Assembly (NCBI RefSeq): GCF_001567565.1
Contig: NZ_LSSW01000029.1
Location: 62,001-126,000 of the forward strand
Direction: 5' to 3'
Length of the DNA: 64,000 nucleotides
From: Ectopseudomonas composti
GTDB lineage: Bacteria > Pseudomonadota > Gammaproteobacteria > Pseudomonadales > Pseudomonadaceae
The position numbers and the translations under genes were made by a program. Below, piece by piece: positions 48,338-56,081 of the stretch; position 1 is the first letter of the stretch; each line of letters starts with the position of its first letter. The notes under the pieces were generated by a model. That model saw only the letters and a list, made by a program, of their open reading frames with translations. It was not told the origin of the DNA and ran no database searches.

Positions 48338-50110
48338 TCAAAACTGTTCGGCGGCCAAGCCGTAAAGAGACTGGCTGCCGGCGCGAATGCTCGCCTCCAG
48401 GCTCAGGGTGCGCGGCAGCAGGCGGGCGAAGAAGAATTCGGCGGTGGCCAGCTTGGCGCTGTAGAAGGCTGCGTCTTCGCTCTGCTTGCGCTGCGCCACG
48501 GCGGCCATGCGCGCCCACATATAGGCGTAGGCGACGTAGCCGAACAGGTGCAGGTATTCCACCGAGGCGGCGCCCACCGAGTTCGGGTCGGCCTTGGCCT
48601 GCTCCAGCAGCCAGCCGCTGACGGCCTCCAGGCGCTCCAGCGCTTCGACCAGGATCTCGCCAAAAGGCGACTCGTTGGCGTGGGCGAAATCGCGCACCTC
48701 ACCGGCGAACAGGCGCAGTGCGGCGCCGCCATTGGCCACCACCTTGCGCCCCAGCAGGTCGAGCGCCTGGATGCCGTTGGTGCCTTCGTAGATCTGTGCG
48801 ATGCGCACGTCGCGCACCAGCTGTTCCTGGCCCCATTCGCGGATGTAACCGTGGCCACCGAATACCTGCTGGCCGTGCACGCAGCTTTCCAGCCCGGTGT
48901 CGGTGAAGAAGGCCTTGGCTACCGGGGTGAGCAGGGCGACCAGGGCTTCGGCGTTGTGCCGCTCATCCGCGTCCTCGGCGTACTTGGCCAGGTCGAGCTG
49001 CTGGCCGACGTAGCAGGCGAAGGCGCGTCCGCCCTCATTCAGCGCCTTCATGGTCAGCAGCATGCGGCGCACGTCGGCATGCACGATGATCGGATCGGCG
49101 ACCTTGTCGGGGGTCACCGGACCGGTGGCAGCGCGGCTCTGGATGCGCTCGCGGGCGTAGCCGACCGCCGACTGGTAGGACGCCTCGGCGCAGCCGATAC
49201 CCTGGATGCCGATGGACAGGCGCTCGTAATTCATCATGGTGAACATCGCCGCCAGGCCGCGATTCTGCTCACCGATCAGGTAGCCGGTGGCGCCGTCGAA
49301 GTTCATCACGCAGGTGGCCGAGGCCTTGATGCCCATCTTGTGCTCGATGGAGCCGCAGCTCACCGCGTTCCGCTCGCCCAGGCCGCCGTCGGCGTTCACC
49401 ATGACCTTGGGCACCAGAAACAGCGAGATGCCTTTCGGCCCGGCCGGCGCGTCCGGCAGCTTGGCCAGTACCAGGTGGATGATGTTCTCGGTCAGGTCCT
49501 GCTCGCCGCCGGTGATGAAGATCTTGCTGCCGGTGATGCGGTAGCTGCCATCAGCCTGCGGTTCGGCGCGGGTGCGGATAATGCCGAGGTCGGTACCGGC
49601 ATGGGCCTCGGTCAGGCACATGGAGCCGGCCCAGCGCCCCTCGTACATCGGTGGCAGGTAGGTGGTTTTCAGTTCATCGCTGGCGTGGGCGTCGATAGCC
49701 AGGCAGGCGCCGGAGCTCAGTGCCGAGTACAGGGCGAAGCTGGAACCGGCGGCGTAGAGCATTTCCTCGAAGGCCACGGCGAGCATTTTGGGCATGCCCA
49801 TGCCGCCGTACTCGGGGTTGCCGGAGAGGCCGACCCAGCCGCCCTCGGTGTAGGTGGCATAGGCTTCGCGGAAACCGGCCGGGGTGCGCACGTCACCGCC
49901 TTCCCACTGCGCGCCTTCCTCGTCGCCGCTGCGGTTGAGCGGGGCGATCAGGCCGCCGGTGACCTTGGCCGCTTCTTCGAGGATGGCGTCTGCGGTGTCG
50001 GCATCGACGGTTTCCGCCAGGGCCGGCAGGCGCGCCCACAGGCTGGGCGCCTGGAACACGTCATGAAGGACGAAGCGCATGTCGCGCAACGGGGCGTTGA
50101 ACTCGGGCAT
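48338..50110 (-). CDS. acyl-CoA dehydrogenase, long form with C-terminal extra domain
   Basis: This 590-residue FAD-dependent acyl-CoA dehydrogenase is of the ~600-residue class. FAD/substrate motifs are CLTEAHAGTDLG and KIFITGGEQDLTENIIHLVLA. The catalytic glutamate is E442 in YEGTNGIQALDLLGRK. The remaining ~130 residues form the C-terminal dehydrogenase domain of this class. The ATG at 50110 is preferred over an upstream codon 33 bases away. It follows the permease gene by 60 bases. It introduces a 2,3-double bond into an acyl-CoA made by the linked synthetase. Confidence 0.93.
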   Translation of the reverse strand: MPEFNAPLRDMRFVLHDVFQAPSLWARLPALAETVDADTADAILEEAAKVTGGLIAPLNRSGDEEGAQWEGGDVRTPAGFREAYATYTEGGWVGLSGNPEYGGMGMPKMLAVAFEEMLYAAGSSFALYSALSSGACLAIDAHASDELKTTYLPPMYEGRWAGSMCLTEAHAGTDLGIIRTRAEPQADGSYRITGSKIFITGGEQDLTENIIHLVLAKLPDAPAGPKGISLFLVPKVMVNADGGLGERNAVSCGSIEHKMGIKASATCVMNFDGATGYLIGEQNRGLAAMFTMMNYERLSIGIQGIGCAEASYQSAVGYARERIQSRAATGPVTPDKVADPIIVHADVRRMLLTMKALNEGGRAFACYVGQQLDLAKYAEDADERHNAEALVALLTPVAKAFFTDTGLESCVHGQQVFGGHGYIREWGQEQLVRDVRIAQIYEGTNGIQALDLLGRKVVANGGAALRLFAGEVRDFAHANESPFGEILVEALERLEAVSGWLLEQAKADPNSVGAASVEYLHLFGYVAYAYMWARMAAVAQRKQSEDAAFYSAKLATAEFFFARLLPRTLSLEASIRAGSQSLYGLAAEQF

Positions 50111-50170
50111 GGTGCAACCTCGACAGCAGGGGCGCCGCGACAAGCGCGGCGCGTGTGGAACGAAAAAGCG

Positions 50171-51544
50171 TCAGTCGGCTTGCGCCGGATTCTGCGGCTT
50201 ATCTGTGACGCTGGTGAATTTAAGCAGATGGGTGCGTTCGACCAGAATGTACAGCGCCGCGCCTGCGGCCAGGCCCCAGCCTGCGCCGTAGACGGCGAGC
50301 ACCACACCCATGGTGCCGGCGATGCCGCGTTCGGTGTTGTTGTTCAGTTGCTCGAAACCGACCATCAGGCAGATATAGCCGGTGAGGATCAGCGTCAGCG
50401 ACAGGGCGATCGGCAGCACCGGCTGAAAGAAGCTGACCAGCGGCAGCATGAACAGCGCGGCGAAGCCGGTGATCCAGAAGGTGCCAGCACCGCTGTAGAT
50501 CGAGTCCATCGCCTTGCGTCCGTACTTGTAGCGCTCGGCCATGGTCGCCGCCACGGCCGTCCACAGCGGGCCGGCCAGGCCCGGGTAGGGCGCGAAGAAG
50601 GCGTGCAGGGCGTTGCGGATGGCAGTCACCAGGTGGATGCGGTCGACGTTGTTTTCGATCACCTCGTCGGTACGCAGTTCATCGGCGCGTTGCATCAGTG
50701 ACTGACCGACGATGATGTCGCCGAAGGCGATCACGTAGGCGATCACTGCGGTAGGCACCGCCAGCATGAACACGTCCAGGCCGGGGAAGCCGACATTGAA
50801 CGGCAGGTAGTTCCACATCTCGCCGAAGGCCGGCGCGGTGATGCCCCATTTCACGTCCGGCATCTTGTATTCGCCCACGGCGATGCCGATGAAAATGGCG
50901 ATCAGCATGCCCGGTACCATGCCGTAGTTGACGATCTTGCGTGCCAGCGGCACGCGTTCGGTCAGGCCCTTGAACGACACCGAGAACATCAGGTAGAGGC
51001 AGATCAGGCTGCCCAGCACCAGGGAGATCGGCGTGTTGGCCAGGCGGCCGCCGGCGCTGATCTCGCCCATCAGCGCAGCGATACCGGCGCCGATGATGAT
51101 GCCGCCCTTCATCGAGTTGGGGATCAGCCGCACCAGGGCGCTGCCCAGGCGGGTCACGCCGAGGAACAGGAAGATCACGAACACCAGGAACTGCAGGGCG
51201 AACAGCGCCTGGATCGCTTGCGGGCCGGGCTCGTAGTTGCCGAGAAACAGCAGCACCACAGGGATGCCGGGGGTGATCCAGCCGGGCACCAGTGGCACGC
51301 CGAGCAGCGCCGGCAACATGAAGCCGATGCCACATACCACCACGTAGGCCAGGGCCACGTCGTAGGGCAGGCCGAGGTACTTCTCCAGCAGCGGGATCAT
51401 CGCCAGGCTGACCACGAACATGATCAGCGCCTGCAGCATCTCGGCGGTTTCCCAGCGGTAATGCACGAAGGGCAGGCGCAGCTTGAACGGGCCGAGAGGC
51501 CAGTGCGGTTGCTCATCGCCGTCACGGCGCTTGAAAATTTGCAT
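50171..51544 (-). CDS. SLC23/NCS2-like membrane permease
   Basis: This 457-residue membrane protein has about 12-14 helices. It resembles solute carrier family 23 / uracil-xanthine permeases in layout, with IPNSMKGGIIIGAGIAALMGE, GMVPGMLIAIFIGIAVGEY and GDIIVGQSLMQRADELRTDE segments. It lacks an obvious nucleobase signature that I can identify. It lies between the acyl-CoA synthetase and acyl-CoA dehydrogenase genes, which suggests uptake of the organic acid these enzymes use. The substrate is unknown. It starts about 125 bases after the synthetase stop, across a 23-bp inverted repeat. Confidence 0.75.
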   Translation of the reverse strand: MQIFKRRDGDEQPHWPLGPFKLRLPFVHYRWETAEMLQALIMFVVSLAMIPLLEKYLGLPYDVALAYVVVCGIGFMLPALLGVPLVPGWITPGIPVVLLFLGNYEPGPQAIQALFALQFLVFVIFLFLGVTRLGSALVRLIPNSMKGGIIIGAGIAALMGEISAGGRLANTPISLVLGSLICLYLMFSVSFKGLTERVPLARKIVNYGMVPGMLIAIFIGIAVGEYKMPDVKWGITAPAFGEMWNYLPFNVGFPGLDVFMLAVPTAVIAYVIAFGDIIVGQSLMQRADELRTDEVIENNVDRIHLVTAIRNALHAFFAPYPGLAGPLWTAVAATMAERYKYGRKAMDSIYSGAGTFWITGFAALFMLPLVSFFQPVLPIALSLTLILTGYICLMVGFEQLNNNTERGIAGTMGVVLAVYGAGWGLAAGAALYILVERTHLLKFTSVTDKPQNPAQAD

Positions 51545-51606
51545 GAGGGTTCTCCGTCGGCCGTCTTGGCCGGTTCTTGTTGTTGTGAAAACGGTGCGGT
51601 TGTGCC

Positions 51607-51665
51607 GTAGCCCGGATGCAATCCGGGGAATCCGAATCGCTGTCCCCGGATTGCATCCGGGCTAC
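51607..51665. repeat. perfect 23-bp inverted repeat between acyl-CoA synthetase and permease genes
   Basis: Bases 51607-51629 (starting GTAGCCCGGATGCAATCC) and 51643-51665 are exact reverse complements with a 13-base loop. This is a widespread Pseudomonas extragenic palindrome. It begins five bases after the synthetase stop (minus strand) and could act as a terminator-like or stabilising element inside the operon. Confidence 0.85.
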
Positions 51666-51669
51666 GTGA

Positions 51670-53289
51670 TCAAAGGGCCTTGGCCATGTCGCGCAGGACG
51701 AACTTCTGGATCTTGCCGGTGCTGGTCTTCGGCAGTTGGGTGAAGACCACGGTCTTGGGCACCTTGAAGCCAGCCAGGTGCTCGCGGCAGAAGGTCATGA
51801 TGTCGCTGTCGTTGACCTGCTGGCCGGTCTTGAGGGTGATGAAGGCGCAGGGCGTCTCGCCCCATTTCTCGTCCGGTCGGGCGACCACGGCCGCCTCCAG
51901 TACGGCGGGGTGGCGATAGAGCACGCCCTCGACCTCGATGGTGGAGATGTTCTCGCCGCCGGAGATGATGATGTCCTTGAGGCGGTCGCGGATTTCCACG
52001 TAGCCGTCTGCGTGGCATACGCCCAGGTCGCCGGTGTGGAACCAGCCGCCCTCGAAGGCTTCGGCGGTGGCGCTGGGGTTCTTCAGGTAGCCCTTCATCA
52101 CGGTGTTGCCGCGCATGAAGATCTCGCCGATGGTCTGGCCATCACGCGGCACCGGTTCCAGGGTTTTCGGGTCGGCGACGATCACCCCTTCCAGGGTCGG
52201 GTAGCGCACGCCCTGGCGCGCCTTGATGGTGGCGCGTTCCTCCAGCGGCAGTTCGTCCCATTCGGCGTGCCAGGCGCACAGGGTCACCGGCCCGTAGACC
52301 TCGGTGAGGCCGTAGACGTGGGTCACGGAAATGCCCATCTCTTCCACCGCACCGATCACCTTGGCCGGTGGCGCGGCGCCGGCGACCATGGCCTTGACCG
52401 GATGATCGATGGCCGCCTTGGCCTCGGCCGGCATGTTCACCAGCGCATTGAGCACGATGGGCGCGCCGCACAGGTGGCTGACCTGCTCGTCGCGGATCAG
52501 GGTGAGGATCTTCGCCGGGTCGACGCGGCGCAGGAATACGTGCACGCCGGCCAGGGCGGTGATGGTCCAGGGGTAGCACCAGCCATTGCAGTGGAACATC
52601 GGCAAGGTCCACAGGTAAACCGGGTGGTTGCCCATGTTCCAGGTCATCTGGTTACCCATGGCGTTGAGGAAGGCGCCGCGGTGGTGATAGACCACGCCCT
52701 TGGGGTTGCCGGTGGTGCCGGAGGTGTAGTTGAGGCTGATGGCCTGCCACTCATCCGTCGGCCACTGCCAGGCGAACTCGGGGTCGCCCTCGGCGAGGAA
52801 GGCCTCGTAGTCCAGGTCGCTGACCGCCTGGCCTTCGCCGTACTCGGGGTCGTCGACATCGATCACCAGTGGCGGATGGTCGAGCATGCCGATGGCGGCG
52901 TGCACCACGTCGAAGAACTCGCGGTCGGCGATCACCACCTTGGCTTCACCATGCTGCAGCATGAAAGCGATGGCTTCGGCGTCCAGACGCACATTGAGGG
53001 TGTTGAGCACGGCGCCGATCATCGGCACGCCGAAATGCGCTTCGAGCATCGCCGGAATGTTCGGCAGCATCACCGCCACCGTATCGCCCTTGCCAATGCC
53101 GCGCCCGGCCAGCGCCGAGGCCAGGCGCCGGCAGCGTGCGTAGGTTTCGGCCCAGTCGCGACGAATCGAGCCGTGCACCACCGCCGGGTAGTGCGGGTAC
53201 ACCGCCGCCGTGCGTTCGATGAAGCTCAGGGGGCTGAGGGCGACATGGTTGACGGCGGCGCGGCCGAGGCCCTGCTCGTAGATCGACAT
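51670..53289 (-). CDS. AMP-forming acyl-CoA synthetase
   Basis: This 539-residue ANL-superfamily ligase activates a carboxylic acid to its CoA thioester with ATP. Motifs are the P-loop NYTSGTTGNPKGV, VYGLTEVYGP, the hinge DRLKDIIISGGENIS and the terminal catalytic Lys in KTSTGKIQKF. It resembles medium-chain/3-methylmercaptopropionate-type synthetases in general layout, but the acid is not readable. It is the first gene of the minus-strand module with permease, dehydrogenase and thiolase. It is divergent from a sensor kinase across 141 bases that hold CGGTAAT repeats. Confidence 0.93.
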   Translation of the reverse strand: MSIYEQGLGRAAVNHVALSPLSFIERTAAVYPHYPAVVHGSIRRDWAETYARCRRLASALAGRGIGKGDTVAVMLPNIPAMLEAHFGVPMIGAVLNTLNVRLDAEAIAFMLQHGEAKVVIADREFFDVVHAAIGMLDHPPLVIDVDDPEYGEGQAVSDLDYEAFLAEGDPEFAWQWPTDEWQAISLNYTSGTTGNPKGVVYHHRGAFLNAMGNQMTWNMGNHPVYLWTLPMFHCNGWCYPWTITALAGVHVFLRRVDPAKILTLIRDEQVSHLCGAPIVLNALVNMPAEAKAAIDHPVKAMVAGAAPPAKVIGAVEEMGISVTHVYGLTEVYGPVTLCAWHAEWDELPLEERATIKARQGVRYPTLEGVIVADPKTLEPVPRDGQTIGEIFMRGNTVMKGYLKNPSATAEAFEGGWFHTGDLGVCHADGYVEIRDRLKDIIISGGENISTIEVEGVLYRHPAVLEAAVVARPDEKWGETPCAFITLKTGQQVNDSDIMTFCREHLAGFKVPKTVVFTQLPKTSTGKIQKFVLRDMAKAL

Positions 53290-53329
53290 GGCGGATACAC
53301 CTTTGGCTGATTGTTAGCTCTGGTTATTC

Positions 53330-53370
53330 CGGTAATGATGCAGGCATTACCGAAGCTTACTGGCGGTAAT
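53330..53370. promoter_or_regulatory. three CGGTAAT half-sites in the divergent promoter
   Basis: CGGTAAT at 53330-53336, ATTACCG at 53346-53352 and CGGTAAT at 53364-53370 alternate in orientation. The first two form an 8-bp perfect palindrome (CGGTAATG/CATTACCG). They lie between the acyl-CoA synthetase and sensor-kinase starts. They are good candidates for binding by the FixJ-like regulator at 55452. Confidence 0.5.
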
Positions 53371-53430
53371 TTATAGGTCATTTCTATTTTTTATGGAAGT
53401 TGTACCAAGGTTTTATAGAATAATTACTAT

Positions 53431-55365
53431 ATGAATCTTTCGAGTGATCAGGCGGCGGTGCCGCTGCAGGCCTGGCTGCGTATCCAGCGCGAAGCGCCAT
53501 CCCTCAACGAGCGGGCGGCCGCTTTGCGTCGTGCCGTGCTGGGCTGCCCGCAGGTGCGCCAGGCCTGGTACCTGACCTGGCAGCCGGCCAGCCGCACCTA
53601 CGCCCAGGACGACAACGGGCCGCGGTTGCCGCCGGGCCAGGGGGATCCGCTGGCGGCCAGCGACCAGGCGCTGTTCGAGGCGCTGGCGTCGCAACCTTGT
53701 CTGAGCCTGGAGACGCTGCGTCAGTTGCCCTGCTGGCTGGCCGGGCGACTGCGCCGCGCGGCGATTCACCACGGTCAGGCGCTGGCGCTGAGTCTGGAGC
53801 CGGGCGCGGCCGGCCTGCTGTTGCTTCAGGTCGACGAGAACGCCGGCCTGGAATGGCTACCCTGGCTACGCGAGCTGCTCGCGCAACTGGTCGCGCTGGC
53901 CGGTGGCATGGCTCGCAGTGCGCCGCTGCTGTCGGCCGACCCGCAGCCGGCGCTGCTGCTCGACGAACAGGCGCGGGCGCTGGAATTCAACCAGGCGTTG
54001 CAGGGGCTGCTCGGCGAACGCACGTTGGCGCAGGTCGACGCTTTGCTGCCGGTCAACCATGTACCACTGGTGCGCGCCTGCCTGGAGCAGGGCCGCGCCA
54101 TCGAGGCGGTGGAGGCGCAGGACGGCGAACGCATCCTGATCTGGAGCTTCATTCCCGACCTGGCTGAGCGCCGCGTGCTGGCGCGCTGCCGTGAGGCGAC
54201 CCAGGAAATTCGCGAGCAACGCGAAGCGGCGCGGGCGCGCCGCCTGTATCGCCTGATCACCGAGAACACCACGGACCTGATTTCCCGCCACACGCCTGAT
54301 GGCGTTTTCCTCGATGCCTCGCCGGCGAGCTGGACGCTGCTCGGCTACTGGCCGGAGGAGTTGCGTGGGCGCAGCGTCGACAGCCTGTTGCACCCTCTGG
54401 ATCAGACCCAGCAGGCGCAGCAGGCTCGTGAGGCGCTGGAGCAGGACGGCTACCACACCATGACCTATCGCATTCGTCATCGCGACGGTCACTATCTCTG
54501 GTTCGAGACCGCCAGTCGCGCCATCCGCGAGACCTATACCGGTGCGGTGGTGGAAGTGGTCAGCGTCTCGCGCGACATCACCGCGCGCATCCATGCCGAG
54601 GAAAACAAGCGGCGCCTGGAGGACGAGCTGGCGCACACCACGCGCCTGATCACCCTGGGCGAGCTGGCCTCCGGCATCGCCCATGAGATCAACCAGCCGC
54701 TGGCGGCGGTAGTCAACTACGCCAGCGCCAGCCAGCGTTACCTGCAGGGCGTCGGTGGCGACCCGGTAGGTGTCGGCAAGGTGGCCCAGGGGCTGGCGCG
54801 GATCACCGAGCATGCCAACCACGCTTCGGTGGTGATCAAACGTCTGCGCGCCTTCCTGCGCAAGGGCCAGCGGCGCATGCAGGCACTGGATCTGGCCGAG
54901 GTGGCGCGCGAAGCCGTGCGTCTGTGCAACTGGGAGGCGGGCGCGGCGCAGGTGGCGGTCAGCGACGCCTTGCCGGACAATCTGCCGCCGGTATTCGCCG
55001 ACCGTGTGTTGCTCGAGCAGGTGTTGCTGAACCTGCTGCGCAATGCCATCGAGGCCAATCGCGATCGGCATCCGGGCTCTGCGTCGCAGATACGCCTGGA
55101 GGCCGGCGAGGGCAGTGGCAGCCTGGCGATCCGGGTGATCGACCAGGGGCCGGGTGTCAGCGACGAGCAGATGGGCAAGCTGTTCACCCCGTTCTACACC
55201 AGCAAGGCCGATGGCCTGGGGCTTGGCCTGTCCATGAGCCGCAGCATCATCGAAGGCTTTGGTGGGGCGCTGGAGGCGTTTCCCGCCGACGGTGGCGGGC
55301 TGTGCCTGGAGTGTCGCCTGCCATTGGGCAGGGACGACGAGTCGTTGTCGAACGGTCGCGGCTAA
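53431..55365 (+). CDS. PAS-domain sensor histidine kinase, FixL/TodS-like
   Basis: This 644-residue soluble sensor kinase has an N-terminal region (1-~265) that may hold GAF/PAS-like folds. A clear PAS domain lies at ~270-390 (LITENTTDLISRHTPDGVFLDASPASWTLLGY). HisKA carries the phospho-His in ASGIAHEINQPLAAVVNYAS (about residue 418). HATPase (~500-635) includes DQGPGVSDEQMGKLFTPFYTSK. No membrane helix is visible. It pairs with the FixJ-like regulator 86 bases downstream. The last residues (SNGRG and stop) are encoded inside a REP palindrome, so the 3' end seems to have been altered by repeat insertion. Confidence 0.88.
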   Translation: MNLSSDQAAVPLQAWLRIQREAPSLNERAAALRRAVLGCPQVRQAWYLTWQPASRTYAQDDNGPRLPPGQGDPLAASDQALFEALASQPCLSLETLRQLPCWLAGRLRRAAIHHGQALALSLEPGAAGLLLLQVDENAGLEWLPWLRELLAQLVALAGGMARSAPLLSADPQPALLLDEQARALEFNQALQGLLGERTLAQVDALLPVNHVPLVRACLEQGRAIEAVEAQDGERILIWSFIPDLAERRVLARCREATQEIREQREAARARRLYRLITENTTDLISRHTPDGVFLDASPASWTLLGYWPEELRGRSVDSLLHPLDQTQQAQQAREALEQDGYHTMTYRIRHRDGHYLWFETASRAIRETYTGAVVEVVSVSRDITARIHAEENKRRLEDELAHTTRLITLGELASGIAHEINQPLAAVVNYASASQRYLQGVGGDPVGVGKVAQGLARITEHANHASVVIKRLRAFLRKGQRRMQALDLAEVAREAVRLCNWEAGAAQVAVSDALPDNLPPVFADRVLLEQVLLNLLRNAIEANRDRHPGSASQIRLEAGEGSGSLAIRVIDQGPGVSDEQMGKLFTPFYTSKADGLGLGLSMSRSIIEGFGGALEAFPADGGGLCLECRLPLGRDDESLSNGRG

Positions 55366-55416
55366 AGCCCCTCCCACGCAGCTTGCAAGCTGTGGGAGGG
55401 GTGTTCGCCGCGACCG
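55353..55416. repeat. REP palindrome overlapping the sensor kinase 3' end
   Basis: CGGTCGCGGC (55353-55362) and GCCGCGACCG (55407-55416) enclose CCCCTCCCAC and GTGGGAGGGG arms. The kinase stop codon TAA (55363-55365) lies inside the left arm, within the usual REP motif GGCTAAAGCC. Confidence 0.85.
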
Positions 55417-55451
55417 ATGAAACGCATAACAACAAGAGGAGCTGCACAGGG

Positions 55452-56078
55452 ATGCAACAACTGGTTTATGTGGTCGATGACGACCAGGGCATGCTCGACT
55501 CGACCCTCTGGCTGCTGGAGTCGGTGGGCCTTACCGGCGTGCCGTTCACCAACGGTCGCGCCTTTCTCGACGCCTGCGATGCGGCGGCCAATGCCTGCGT
55601 ACTGCTCGATGTGCGCATGCCGGGCATGGGCGGGCTCAATGTCCAGGAGGAGATGCGCGCGCGCGGCATCGACCTGCCGGTGATCTTCGTCAGTGGTCAC
55701 GCCGATGTGCCTATCGTGGTGCGCGCATTCAAGGCCGGTGCGGTGGATTTCATCGAGAAGCCCTACAACGAGCAACTGCTGCTCGACAGCGTGCAGCAGG
55801 CGCTGGCGCGCCGTGCTCCAGTGCCCAGGCAGGACCCACGCCTGGCCGAGGTTCAGGCGCGACTCGACCAGCTGACTCCGCGTGAGCGCGACGTGCTGCT
55901 GCCGCTGGTGCGCGGCTACACCAACCGTGAAGTCGCCGAGCAGCTCGATATCAGCGTGAAGACCATCGACCTGTATCGCTCGCGGGTGATGAAGCGCATG
56001 CAGGCCGAGAGCCTGCCAGAGCTGGTGGGGATGGCCATTGCCGCTGGTCTGGTGGATGGCCTGGCACTGCGTGCCTGA
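55452..56078 (+). CDS. FixJ-family response regulator
   Basis: This 208-residue response regulator has a receiver domain (1-~120) with acidic pocket D9/D10, phospho-acceptor D53 in LLDVRMPGMGG and K103 in EKPYN. A LuxR/FixJ helix-turn-helix follows (TPRERDVLLPLVRGYTNREVAEQLDISVKTIDLYRSRV, residues ~140-180). The kinase upstream is its natural partner. The divergent acyl-CoA module with its CGGTAAT repeats is the likely target. The ATG at 55452 follows an AGGAG site. It is convergent with the GGDEF-EAL gene, whose stop lies three bases away. Confidence 0.92.
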   Translation: MQQLVYVVDDDQGMLDSTLWLLESVGLTGVPFTNGRAFLDACDAAANACVLLDVRMPGMGGLNVQEEMRARGIDLPVIFVSGHADVPIVVRAFKAGAVDFIEKPYNEQLLLDSVQQALARRAPVPRQDPRLAEVQARLDQLTPRERDVLLPLVRGYTNREVAEQLDISVKTIDLYRSRVMKRMQAESLPELVGMAIAAGLVDGLALRA

Positions 56079-56081
56079 GTC

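Noticed and set aside
48548..50701. 717-codon plus-strand frame opposite the acyl-CoA dehydrogenase and permease
   Set aside because: It is a shadow of two well-supported minus-strand genes and has no domain signal.
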